NCBI RefSeq assembly: GCF_014692515.1
Contig: NZ_JACOIK010000001.1
Location: 496,001-560,000 of the forward strand
Reading direction: 5' to 3'
DNA length: 64,000 bases
Source of the DNA: Sphingobacterium micropteri
GTDB taxonomy: Bacteria; Bacteroidota; Bacteroidia; Sphingobacteriales; Sphingobacteriaceae
Shown: one piece after another, positions 7,764 to 15,944 of the stretch
Layout: each line of letters begins with the position of its first letter
How positions within the stretch are numbered: position 1 is the first letter of the stretch
Translations under genes and position numbers: made by a program
Notes under the pieces: model-generated
Told to the model about the DNA's origin: nothing
The model's database searches: none
The model's input: only the letters and a program-made list of their open reading frames with translations

Positions 7764-10118
7764 ATGAAATCAGCAATACTATCTATCTTGTTCTCCTATT
7801 CTGTAGTGGGATTATTTGCCCAGACAACGTTGTCGGGGAAAGTTTTTAATGGAGATGGACTACCGATACAAGATGCTACTGTTCGCCTTTTGCGCTTACC
7901 GGATTCTACGTTGATTATGCAAACCAATGTTTCAAAGGATGGTTCATTCGAAATGCGTGCGCTAAAGAGGGGAGAATATATTATGCATTATAGTTCAGTG
8001 GGTTATATTTCAGATTTTAGTGAGTCTTATACATTAGCAGACGGTCATCAAACAGCAATTCCCATGTTTCTGCAATCAACAGAGGAGGCAATAGAGGCTG
8101 TAGAAGTATTTGGAAAACAGGCGAGTATTCGTCAATACGCGGATAAGATGGTGGTTGATGTAGAGGGAAGTGTTTTGGCAGAAGGAAATAATGTGTTGGA
8201 GTTACTGGAGAAAACACCGGGACTGGTTTCCGATGGAAAAGGGAATTTTTCTATCCAAGGACGTGCTGGTGCCAATGTGCGTATAGATGGACGTGATATG
8301 TACGTATCGGGTGAACAATTGGCTAGTATATTGCGTGGATTACAAGCATCTGAAGTTTCAAAATTGGAGCTTATGAGCAATCCTTCTGCTCGTGAAGATG
8401 CTTCGGGTACAGCGGGTATTATCAATATTGTGACCAAGCGTAATGCTAAAGTTGGTTTCGGGGGAGATGTATTTTTACGTGCCGCGCAGGGGCGGGAGTT
8501 TCATGGTGGCTTAGGTGGTGGATTACATTACAAAGTCAATGGCATAGATATGTATGTGCAGGGAACTAAAAGCTACGACCGCACAAATAGCCATAATCTG
8601 ACCGAAAGAAGCTTTTATGACCAAGGGGATTTACGATCCTTTCAACGACAAAGTGAACGGAAAAATCTAGATGATGCGACGTTTCATAGCGTGCGTGCGG
8701 GCGCAAAGTATGAATTTGCTGATGGAGGGATACTGGATGGAAGCGTGCATTGGATGGAGGGTAATTATAAACCATATGCAACGATCGATATGGATACATG
8801 GCGTTATCCTGGCGATGTGTACACTGAACGTGCAATTAGTAATAATCGCTTTGATGAGTCTTTTAAAAATTGGACATTTAATGTTAATTATTCGAATAAA
8901 TATGAGGGTGAAGATCACTTTTTGAAATTCAATTTTGATTTTGCTCCCCACGGTAATGACTATAATAACCGTTTTGAAACGGATGTTTTTCATCTTAAGC
9001 AGGATACGAAAACCTCTACGGGACGTACCAATGTGCAAGATTTGAGTAATACAACTTACGCGGGAAGACTTGATTATAGTAGGCCGCTTGCCGATGCAAG
9101 TAAAATTGAACTTGGCTGGAAAGGAACATACTTTTTTATCAATAATGATGTGGTCAATACCGTATTGGATAATGGTAATTGGATACAGGATATCGCTACT
9201 TCTAATCGTTTCCAATATACGCAACATATTGAGGCGCTGTATGCCATTTATTCGGGGAAGTATAAGCAATTCGAGTACCAAGCCGGTTTGCGGGGTGAGT
9301 ACACGTTTATAAATGCGAATCAGGTTACGTTGAACAAGAAAAATGACCAACGGTATTTTGATCTGTTCCCAAGTGGATCTTTACTATATAACCTGAATGA
9401 CAATAATACGTTAAGAACGTCATTTAGTAGTCGTATAGAACGACCAGGTGATCATGATATCAATGTATTTCGTATCTACGAGGACGCCTATAGTTACTAC
9501 GAAGGAAATCCAGACTTAAAACCGGAGAAGAGCTATATCACCGAAATAGGCCATGGATTTAAAAATAGATTGTTTACCACGTTAGGTGTTTCTTATGGAC
9601 GGGATATTATCAATTGGATTATTCGTCAAGGAGACCAAATAGGCGAAAACTTATCCAGACCCGAAAATATTGGACGTTACCTTAATTACAGCGCGAGTGT
9701 CATGTATAATCAAACATTGAGTTCTTGGTGGACGGCGAGCCACTACGCCAATGCTTTTTATAATGACTATTCGGGTGAGATCGGCAATGTGAGCTTAGAC
9801 GCCAAAGGATCGAGCTGGACCGTGAATAGTCGTCACACGCTACAATTTAAATATGGATTTCGCTCCGAAATTTCCTTGTACTATCTTTCCGGAGTTACAA
9901 CCGGACCGTCGCGGACAGATCAAAGATATGGTATGGATTTAGCAGCAGAGAAGAAAATGTTTGGTGACCGCGGAATGATTAAATTAGCTGTAAATGGGTT
10001 GCTTAGAAATGCTAATCCGCAGTTAACTAGTGAATACGGAGACTTAAAAATATTTTATTCGGATTTCCCAGATAATAGGAAAGTCCTATTGTCATTGAGT
10101 TATCGTTTTGGAAGCTAG
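7764..10118 (+). CDS. TonB-dependent outer-membrane receptor (outer membrane beta-barrel family)
   Basis: A 784-residue outer-membrane protein. Signal peptide to about residue 19 (GLFAQ), a carboxypeptidase-regulatory-like beta domain at about 20-105 (TLSGKVFNGDGLPIQDATV), a plug domain at about 110-225 (LLEKTPGLVSDGKGNFSIQG, then GTAGIINIVTKR), and a long beta-barrel ending in LLSLSYRFGS. The layout matches the OMP_b-brl_3 (PF14905) subgroup of TonB-dependent receptors. No SusD-like or DUF4249 partner is next to it, so the substrate is unknown. It converges with an AraC regulator gene, leaving only 10 bases between stops. Confidence 0.88.
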   Translation: MKSAILSILFSYSVVGLFAQTTLSGKVFNGDGLPIQDATVRLLRLPDSTLIMQTNVSKDGSFEMRALKRGEYIMHYSSVGYISDFSESYTLADGHQTAIPMFLQSTEEAIEAVEVFGKQASIRQYADKMVVDVEGSVLAEGNNVLELLEKTPGLVSDGKGNFSIQGRAGANVRIDGRDMYVSGEQLASILRGLQASEVSKLELMSNPSAREDASGTAGIINIVTKRNAKVGFGGDVFLRAAQGREFHGGLGGGLHYKVNGIDMYVQGTKSYDRTNSHNLTERSFYDQGDLRSFQRQSERKNLDDATFHSVRAGAKYEFADGGILDGSVHWMEGNYKPYATIDMDTWRYPGDVYTERAISNNRFDESFKNWTFNVNYSNKYEGEDHFLKFNFDFAPHGNDYNNRFETDVFHLKQDTKTSTGRTNVQDLSNTTYAGRLDYSRPLADASKIELGWKGTYFFINNDVVNTVLDNGNWIQDIATSNRFQYTQHIEALYAIYSGKYKQFEYQAGLRGEYTFINANQVTLNKKNDQRYFDLFPSGSLLYNLNDNNTLRTSFSSRIERPGDHDINVFRIYEDAYSYYEGNPDLKPEKSYITEIGHGFKNRLFTTLGVSYGRDIINWIIRQGDQIGENLSRPENIGRYLNYSASVMYNQTLSSWWTASHYANAFYNDYSGEIGNVSLDAKGSSWTVNSRHTLQFKYGFRSEISLYYLSGVTTGPSRTDQRYGMDLAAEKKMFGDRGMIKLAVNGLLRNANPQLTSEYGDLKIFYSDFPDNRKVLLSLSYRFGS

Positions 10119-10128
10119 CAGAATTTAT

Positions 10129-11040
10129 TTAATTAAAGCTCTTTCGGAATTCCAGGGGTGTTTGATTTGTCTTTTGCTTGAATAGTTTACTGAAAGACTG
10201 TGAATGTTCAAAACCAAGTTCGTATGCAATCTCACTGACAGAAAGCGGTGTATTCGATAGTTTTTCTTTCGCGCGTTCGATCACTTTATTTTGGATATGT
10301 TGCCGGGCATTTTGCCCGGTAAGATGCTTTAGTGTGCTGCTCAAATAATCTGGAGAGAGGTGCAGTTCATCGCTCACGTATTGTACGGTAGGCAAGCCTT
10401 TCTCAATCAATGCATCGCTTCTAAAATAGTGATCAAGCACCTTTTCGAACCGGGTTAAGATTTCGTGGTTGTTTTGGTCTCTAGTGAGGAACTGCCGTTT
10501 GTAAAAACGTTCGGAATAGTTTAACAGCAATTCGATCTGGGAAATAATAATATTTTTACTGAAATCATCCATATTACCCGAATACTCTTGTTGAATCTGT
10601 CGAAATATTTCCAGAATAATTTTTTCTTCCTTTTCGGATAAAAACAGCGCTTCATTGACTTCATATCCGAAGAATTCATACTGCTTCATCTTCTCGGCAA
10701 GGCTGGTGTTCCAAAGAAAATCAGGATGAAGAAGTAAGATATACCCGGAGGGCGAGCGGTGCACATCATCCTTGGTGTATTGGACTTGGAGTACTTGCTG
10801 TGGCGCAAAAAAGGTCATCAAGCCCTCGTCAAAATCATAGGATTGCTGCCCGTAACGGTATTTCCCTACGACGTCTTTTTTCAAGGCGATGCTATAAAAC
10901 GATTTCAAATAATGAAAATGTCCCTCTACTTTAAGCAGATCAGCATAGTTTACCACACTGATCAGCGGGTGATCAGGAAGCGGTATGCCATTCAATCGGT
11001 GAAATTCAGTGATGGTTTTGATCTGCATTAACGTCGCCAT
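10129..11040 (-). CDS. AraC-family transcriptional regulator
   Basis: A 303-residue regulator. The N-terminal half is a cupin-type sensor (SFYSIALKKDVVGKYRYGQQ, then DFDEGLMTFFAPQQVLQ). The C-terminal 100 residues form the double helix-turn-helix: VQYVSDELHLSPDYLSSTLK for the first, VSEIAYELGFEHSQSFSKLF for the second, and the family ending FKQKTNQTPLEFRKS. It is on the same strand as, and 63 bases downstream of, the SDR gene, a common arrangement for an AraC regulator with its reductase target. That control is inference. ATG at 11040 or the internal Met at 11028 could be used. Confidence 0.9.
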   Translation of the reverse strand: MATLMQIKTITEFHRLNGIPLPDHPLISVVNYADLLKVEGHFHYLKSFYSIALKKDVVGKYRYGQQSYDFDEGLMTFFAPQQVLQVQYTKDDVHRSPSGYILLLHPDFLWNTSLAEKMKQYEFFGYEVNEALFLSEKEEKIILEIFRQIQQEYSGNMDDFSKNIIISQIELLLNYSERFYKRQFLTRDQNNHEILTRFEKVLDHYFRSDALIEKGLPTVQYVSDELHLSPDYLSSTLKHLTGQNARQHIQNKVIERAKEKLSNTPLSVSEIAYELGFEHSQSFSKLFKQKTNQTPLEFRKSFN

Positions 11041-11103
11041 AAATCGCTAGGGTTAAAGAAAAGCAGAAGATACAAACTTCTACTTTTCTTTTTACTTTTT
11101 TTG

Positions 11104-11859
11104 TTAAATATTCATTCCACCGGAAACTTCAATGCGCTGTGCATTGATCCAACGTGCTTCTTCTGTACATAAAAATGCCACTACGCCACCGATATCTTCA
11201 GGTAGACCTGCTCGACCTAAGGCCGTGACCGAAGCAACAGCTGTATTGTATTGCTCGTTATCCCGAACAGCCCCACCACCAAAATCGGTCTCTATTGCGC
11301 CGGGTGCAATGGTGTTGGCCCGGATTCCTTTGCTGCCTAATTCTTTTGCTAAATAACGCGAGAAAACCTCGATACCGCCTTTCATCATAGCATAGGCAGC
11401 ATATCCAGGCATACTGAATCTTGCCAAACCGGAAGAAACATTGATAATGCCGCCACCTGTATTCAGTATCGGAATAAGTTTCTGTGTTAAGAAAAATACG
11501 CCTTTTAGATGGATATTTGAAAGGATATCAAACTGTTCTTCGGTAGTTTCTGCAATAGAATTTCCAAGCCCGATGCCCGCATTGTTAACTAAAAAATCAA
11601 TTGTTTCTTTTCCTAGTTTTTCTTTTAACGTGGTTTTGATCTCCCTGACGACCGTATCAAAACTACCTATTTCTGAGGTGTCCAGTTGCAGTGCAAAAGC
11701 TTTTTGGCCTTTGGCTTCAATGGCCTCAACGATTTTGGCAGCTTCTTCTTTATTGCTTTTATACGTTAGGACTACATCCAATCCTTTTTCTGCAATGCGC
11801 AGTGCCATGTCTTTTCCTAAACCGCGGCTTCCGCCGGTTACGAATGCTATTTTACTCAT
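11104..11859 (-). CDS. SDR-family NAD(P)-dependent oxidoreductase
   Basis: A classical short-chain dehydrogenase of 251 residues. Visible are the cofactor loop TGGSRGLGKDMA near the N terminus, the NNAGIG motif near residue 90, the catalytic Ser in NVSSGLA, the Y-x-x-x-K pair in YAAYAMMKGG, and the PG segment NTIAPGAIETDFGGG. The C terminus ends in a family-typical SGGMNI. Substrate unknown; such genes next to AraC regulators often reduce small aldehydes or ketones. It may be co-transcribed with the AraC gene downstream. Confidence 0.9.
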   Translation of the reverse strand: MSKIAFVTGGSRGLGKDMALRIAEKGLDVVLTYKSNKEEAAKIVEAIEAKGQKAFALQLDTSEIGSFDTVVREIKTTLKEKLGKETIDFLVNNAGIGLGNSIAETTEEQFDILSNIHLKGVFFLTQKLIPILNTGGGIINVSSGLARFSMPGYAAYAMMKGGIEVFSRYLAKELGSKGIRANTIAPGAIETDFGGGAVRDNEQYNTAVASVTALGRAGLPEDIGGVVAFLCTEEARWINAQRIEVSGGMNI

Positions 11860-12062
11860 TGTTTTTCTTTTTTATGATGACAATACAAAGATCATTCTAA
11901 TATTGAGGTTATTTGTATCTCAAAACGGGATACTTGTAGCCAAAACCGACTATACCTACCCACATCGAATTATAAATATTATCAGGGACGATAAGCTAGC
12001 TACTGACATGCTATTGTCATTCACCTATTTATTTTTGTGTTTAAATAAACAGTAAAAAAGGT

Positions 12063-12299
12063 ATGAAAAACGAAAGAAAAGAATTTGACGAGCAAACTTA
12101 TTCGCTCAAAACTAGCCCCGAAATGACAAATCTACAAGAAGAATGGGAAGCGACAAACAACGAAACTAGTTCCGATGAACCGACGCATGACGAAGAACAC
12201 TATTCGGCGTTAGAAGAGGGTACATTGGTGGAGAGCGATATCGCGAAACAGGCGAATAGGCTTGCGATAAACTATGTTAGGAGCTTACTGCTGTTTTAG
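12063..12299 (+). CDS. Small acidic hypothetical protein
   Basis: A 78-residue frame, very acidic in the middle (NNETSSDEPTHDEEHYSALEEG) and ending in a hydrophobic stretch (INYVRSLLLF). I do not recognise a family and no domain is visible. It starts with ATG directly after an A-rich leader typical of this genome, which supports real coding, but it is short and isolated between convergent neighbours. Confidence 0.45.
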   Translation: MKNERKEFDEQTYSLKTSPEMTNLQEEWEATNNETSSDEPTHDEEHYSALEEGTLVESDIAKQANRLAINYVRSLLLF

Positions 12300-12376
12300 T
12301 TTCCCGGTAAACATTTCTGAATTTCTCCATATGGGGCTAGGTGTTTATTTCTATGACAACCAACGCTTGATATGGA

Positions 12377-13354
12377 TTAGACTTCAGTTGCCACCTTTGC
12401 AAACTTGTTTCTGTATTCAATGGGGGTAAGTCCGGTGATTTTCTTAAAGATATCTCGAAACGCTTTGGTATCGGTATACCCCACATCAAACATGATTTCG
12501 GTAACATTCTTTCTGGATGCTTCAAAGAAATTTTTGGCGGCCTCTATCCGTACCCGCTGGATATATTCGATGGGGGTGTTATTGGTGGCTTCTTTAAATC
12601 GTCTTTCGAAAGTTCTACGGCCTATATAAACTAAATTGGCTAACGTCTCTATGGATATTTTATGTTGATAGTGCGTTTCAATGTAGTCCTGTACTTCTTG
12701 AATAGCATCATCCCCATGATTCCGTTGGCCTTTGAAAATAGCAAATTGAGATTGGTTATCACGTCCCATATCCAATGCGAAATATTTTGAAATCATAATC
12801 GCTGTTTCCCTATCCGAAAACTTTTCAACCAGATATAGTATCAGATTCCATAGACTATTTGCCCCGCCGCTGCTATAAATATTATCGTGCTCGGTGATAA
12901 TAGCGCCATCTTCCACTTCTATATCAGGATATCGCTCTTTAAATTCGTTCACATGTGCCCAGTGTGTAGAACATTTCTTGCCGCTAAGTAGGCCTGTTTC
13001 AGCTAAAAGAAAGGCACCAATACATAAGCTAGCCAGGCTTGAACCTTTTTCATATAGCTTTTTAAAGTAAGGTATTGCTTCTGCATTGGCTTGGATTCCT
13101 TTAACGGTATCCCCAAAGGTCGGTGGAATGATCAATAAGTCAGTTTCGGCTACATCCTGGAGTAACCGATTGGTCTTAATCATGTATTCCCCATTGTTGG
13201 CTGGTACATACTCCCGCAAGCCGACGTACTCTACCGTAAAGGCGGGTTTTTTACCGAATACGGTTAAGAACTCGTTGGCGGTTTGAAAGGTTCTAAACGC
13301 CGGTGTGACAGCCTCAATAACGCCATATTCAGGTACAAAAACAGAAATCTGCAT
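12377..13354 (-). CDS. GlxA-type regulator (DJ-1/PfpI domain plus AraC HTH)
   Basis: A 325-residue transcriptional regulator from MQISVFVPEYG. Residues about 1-185 form a DJ-1/PfpI-like domain with the nucleophile-elbow segment ASLCIGAFLLAETG; residues 210-325 form an AraC-type double helix-turn-helix (IETLANLVYIGRRTFERRFK, then VTEIMFDVGYTDTKAFRDIF and ITGLTPIEYRNKF). The start is set at 13354 rather than 13387 because the 11 extra residues precede the conserved family N terminus. It is divergent from the plus-strand DoxX/DUF1801/SRPBCC/VOC run; a 7-bp dyad in the shared upstream region is a plausible operator. Confidence 0.9.
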   Translation of the reverse strand: MQISVFVPEYGVIEAVTPAFRTFQTANEFLTVFGKKPAFTVEYVGLREYVPANNGEYMIKTNRLLQDVAETDLLIIPPTFGDTVKGIQANAEAIPYFKKLYEKGSSLASLCIGAFLLAETGLLSGKKCSTHWAHVNEFKERYPDIEVEDGAIITEHDNIYSSGGANSLWNLILYLVEKFSDRETAIMISKYFALDMGRDNQSQFAIFKGQRNHGDDAIQEVQDYIETHYQHKISIETLANLVYIGRRTFERRFKEATNNTPIEYIQRVRIEAAKNFFEASRKNVTEIMFDVGYTDTKAFRDIFKKITGLTPIEYRNKFAKVATEV

Positions 13355-13412
13355 AACAACGAAATTATTTAGGTGACAAGTTAGCAAATAGTTTTGTCAT
13401 AATTTACCCCTA

Positions 13413-13436
13413 AGGCTGTCGTTTTCACAACAGCCT
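13413..13436. promoter_or_regulatory. Inverted repeat in divergent promoter region
   Basis: AGGCTGT at 13413-13419 and ACAGCCT at 13430-13436 form perfect 7-bp arms with a 10-base spacer. The dyad lies between the GlxA-type regulator and the DoxX-like gene, about 31 bases before the latter's -7 box, so it is placed like an activator or operator site. Confidence 0.4.
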
Positions 13437-13454
13437 AGATGTTCTACTCGCACG

Positions 13455-13462
13455 TAACTTTG
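13455..13462 (+). promoter_or_regulatory. Candidate -7 box for DoxX-like gene
   Basis: TAACTTTG matches TAnnTTTG, 69 bases upstream of the ATG at 13531. There is no obvious -33 TTTG; the dyad at 13413-13436 sits where an activator could replace it. Confidence 0.45.
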
Positions 13463-13530
13463 TATTGTAAGTTATAATCATATATTGAAATTTTAAACAA
13501 CGCGATCATAAACTATTAATTTTTACAAAA

Positions 13531-13905
13531 ATGAAAAGGAATAAAATAATCTTTTGGGTGGCAACGACCATCATTATCCTTTGGGAGGGCGTTATGCCGC
13601 TTAGTACCTTGATATTTTCGCCTCAGTATGCGACGACGGGTACGGAGCCTTTAGGCTATCCCGATTACTTTGCATACACACTGATTATCTGTAAAGCACT
13701 CGGTGTTTTGGCAATTTCCTATCCTGGAGTGCCTGCTAAATTAAAAGAATGGGCATATGCCGGCCTTACCTTTAGCTTGATCTATGCGTTCATTAGTCAT
13801 GCTTGTGTAGACCAAAATATAGGTTATATGCTTTTGCCACTGGTGGTGCTGGGTATTCTTGCTGTTTCTTATCGGTATAACCTTAAAATCCAGAACAATG
13901 GCTAA
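13531..13905 (+). CDS. DoxX-like family membrane protein
   Basis: A 124-residue inner-membrane protein with four predicted helices (about 8-25, 46-62, 72-92 and 98-115) and the DoxX-like features WEGVMPL and LGYPDYFAYTLIICKALG. Function is not established for this family. Its stop overlaps the start of the following DUF1801 gene (ATG at 13898), so the two are translationally coupled. First gene of a plus-strand run divergent from the GlxA-type regulator. Confidence 0.8.
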   Translation: MKRNKIIFWVATTIIILWEGVMPLSTLIFSPQYATTGTEPLGYPDYFAYTLIICKALGVLAISYPGVPAKLKEWAYAGLTFSLIYAFISHACVDQNIGYMLLPLVVLGILAVSYRYNLKIQNNG

Positions 13906-14275
13906 AACAAATTATCAAACCATCGATGAATACCATCAGGCATTTAACGGTGAAACATTAGCTCGGATGCAGACTATCCGAAAAATCATCCACGAAGTAG
14001 TACCAGATGCAGTAGAATGCATCAGCTATCAAATTCCTTGCTTTAAATACCATGGGTATATGATATACTACTGCGCATTTCCCAAACATATCTCGTTATC
14101 CCATCCATATAGCGACGCGTTTTGGGAACATTTTAAGGCTGATCTGCAGGGATATAAAACGAGTAAGTCGGTCATACAGATTCCGACGGATAAGCCCCTG
14201 CCCGAAGCGTTAATTAGAAAAATAATAACGTTCAGGAAGAAAGAAAATGAAGAAAAAAGAGAAAAAAATAAATAG
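13898..14275 (+). CDS. DUF1801 (YdhG-like) family protein
   Basis: A 125-residue cytoplasmic protein from MAKTNYQTIDEYHQAF. It shows the DUF1801 layout: MQTIRKIIHEVVPDAVECIS, then a KYHGYMIYYCAF strand segment and HISLSHPYSDAFWEHFKADL. The family is structurally related to iron-chaperone frataxin-like folds; no reaction is known. The ORF could extend upstream to 13859, but that would lie wholly inside the DoxX-like gene, so the ATG at 13898 is used. The tail is highly charged (KKENEEKREKNK). Confidence 0.8.
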   Translation: MAKTNYQTIDEYHQAFNGETLARMQTIRKIIHEVVPDAVECISYQIPCFKYHGYMIYYCAFPKHISLSHPYSDAFWEHFKADLQGYKTSKSVIQIPTDKPLPEALIRKIITFRKKENEEKREKNK

Positions 14276-14299
14276 TTCACTTAAATTAATTTTAATATC

Positions 14300-14749
14300 A
14301 TGGAAAACACAGTATCATTACACAGGATAATCCAGGCAAGTCCTGAGAAAGTATTTCGCGCATTTTCAGATCCAATAGCGCATGCAACTTGGTTACCGCC
14401 TTATGGCTTTGTCTGTACCGTACAAGAGATGGACTTTAAGGTAGGGGGGAAGTACCATATGACATTTATTAATTTCAGTACAGGGAACGGCCACTCTTTT
14501 GGGGGAACGTATGTAGAATTAAAACCCAATGCGTTTATAAAATTCACCGATAAGTTTGACGATCCTGCAATGCCGGGAGAAATGACAACCACCGTATGGC
14601 TAAACGAGGTTTCGTGTGGTACAGAGCTGAAAGTGGTACAGGAGGGGATTCCGGAAATGATTCCTGCAGAGATGTGTTACTTAGGTTGGCAGGAATCGCT
14701 TGACAAATTAATAAAATTGGTAGAACCGGAAATACCAGATGGGCAATAA
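14300..14749 (+). CDS. SRPBCC (AHSA1/START-like) family protein
   Basis: A 149-residue small-ligand-binding fold. It opens with the typical HRIIQASPEKVFRAFSDP, followed by WLPPYGFVCTVQEMDFKVGG, GHSFGGTYVELKPNAFIKF, and the closing helix GWQESLDKLIKLVE. This is the activator-of-Hsp90-like (AHSA1) branch. Function not defined. It lies 24 bases after the DUF1801 gene and 3 bases before the VOC gene. Confidence 0.85.
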   Translation: MENTVSLHRIIQASPEKVFRAFSDPIAHATWLPPYGFVCTVQEMDFKVGGKYHMTFINFSTGNGHSFGGTYVELKPNAFIKFTDKFDDPAMPGEMTTTVWLNEVSCGTELKVVQEGIPEMIPAEMCYLGWQESLDKLIKLVEPEIPDGQ

Positions 14750-14752
14750 GCT

Positions 14753-15154
14753 ATGACCATCCCGAATGCTCGTAAATACGTGAGTGCTGTCTTTATTACT
14801 TTTTCCGGTAATTGCAGAGAAGCACTCACGTATTACCAAACTTGCTTTGGCGGTTCACTTCAGTTCGAAACTTTTGAAAAAGAAGAGTTATCCGTCACAG
14901 AAAGACCAGTCGTTATTGGTTCACTTTTTTCTAATAAGCTCATTATCCACGGCTCAGATCTCGTACACAACGAAGGAAGAATACTAGGGAATTATATGGC
15001 TGCTTTTCTGCATTGTAAGACTGTGGAGGAAAGACAGACACTGATTGAAAAACTGGAACGCGGTAAAGAATATCATGCCATTATTGATGATGAGAATCAG
15101 AAATTGGTAGAAATAATCGATATATTTGAAGTGAGGTGGATATTGGCAGTGTAA
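14753..15154 (+). CDS. VOC/PhnB-like family protein
   Basis: A 133-residue glyoxalase-fold protein of the PhnB type: VFITFSGNCREALTYYQTCF with the F/YY-x-x-x-F/CF motif, GGSLQFETF, and MAAFLHCKTVEERQTLIEKL for the second half. Metal-ligand residues of true glyoxalases are not evident. It follows the SRPBCC gene after 3 bases, a pairing common in Bacteroidota. Confidence 0.8.
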   Translation: MTIPNARKYVSAVFITFSGNCREALTYYQTCFGGSLQFETFEKEELSVTERPVVIGSLFSNKLIIHGSDLVHNEGRILGNYMAAFLHCKTVEERQTLIEKLERGKEYHAIIDDENQKLVEIIDIFEVRWILAV

Positions 15155-15206
15155 TTATCGCTGCAGGAGGTGCGTGACTGACGAAAGGGATAAACCAAGT
15201 GTGCTA

Positions 15207-15941
15207 ATGAAGAAAGTGATCATCATCGAAGATGAACCGGCAGCGGTAAAGGAGCTCAAAACCTTGATTGAACAGGAAGAAGACTTTCAGTTCCTGGGAC
15301 ATGCCGGCTCGTTGGAAGATGCCCTAAAACTGATTCGGGAGCAACAGCCCGATCTTGTTTTTATGGATATCAATCTCTACGATTGCCTAGCTTTTGACAT
15401 TTTAAATGAACTTGAACACCTACCCAAGCATGTTATCTTTGTAACCGCATATAACCAATATGCGATTAAGGCTATTAAATATGGGGCTTTAGACTATCTG
15501 TTGAAACCGATAGATGAGCAGGAATTTAAAGAAGCAATCACCCGTTTCCGTAATCAGCAGGAAAGCGTAGGTATAAAAGAGCAACTCTCTTTGACGGAGA
15601 ACAACTTACAACACAATAGGACGCCACGGCATATCGCATTGCCCGCACTGGGACAGGTGAGGATTGTACCCTTGACGGACATCCGCTATTGCCAAGGTGA
15701 CGGGCCATATACGCATTTTTTTCTGGTGTCGGGCAAAAAAGAGACCGTATCCAAGCCGTTGAAATTTTATGAAACGTTGCTGCCTGAACACGAATTTATA
15801 CGGACGCATCAATCCTATATCGTTCATATTCCTTTTGTAAAATCGATTTTGAAACATGCGTCCATCTTGATGGACGGTAATGAAGAAATTCCGATTTCTT
15901 ATCGTCGGAAAAATGATATTATGGCTAAGTTAATTCGTTGA
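15207..15941 (+). CDS. LytTR-family response regulator
   Basis: A 244-residue two-component regulator. The receiver domain (1-120) shows IIIEDEPAA, the phospho-acceptor Asp in LVFMDINLYD, and KPIDEQEF with the conserved Lys. Residues 145-244 form the LytTR DNA-binding domain (VRIVPLTDIRYCQGDGPYTH, then FIRTHQSYIVHI and IPISYRRKN). The start at 15207 (MKKVIIIEDEP) is chosen on family N terminus; a GTG at 15174 just after an AGGAGG sequence is an alternative that adds 11 residues. The cognate kinase gene begins 3 bases after the stop. Confidence 0.92.
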   Translation: MKKVIIIEDEPAAVKELKTLIEQEEDFQFLGHAGSLEDALKLIREQQPDLVFMDINLYDCLAFDILNELEHLPKHVIFVTAYNQYAIKAIKYGALDYLLKPIDEQEFKEAITRFRNQQESVGIKEQLSLTENNLQHNRTPRHIALPALGQVRIVPLTDIRYCQGDGPYTHFFLVSGKKETVSKPLKFYETLLPEHEFIRTHQSYIVHIPFVKSILKHASILMDGNEEIPISYRRKNDIMAKLIR

Positions 15942-15944
15942 GCG

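Noticed and set aside
8667..9350. A 227-codon minus-strand open frame inside the TonB receptor gene
   Set aside because: It is antisense to an intact receptor and has an isoleucine/arginine-rich shadow composition with no domain.
15174..15206. GTG start with AGGAGG for the LytTR regulator
   Set aside because: Spacing is only three bases and the receiver-domain N terminus begins at 15207; kept as an alternative only.
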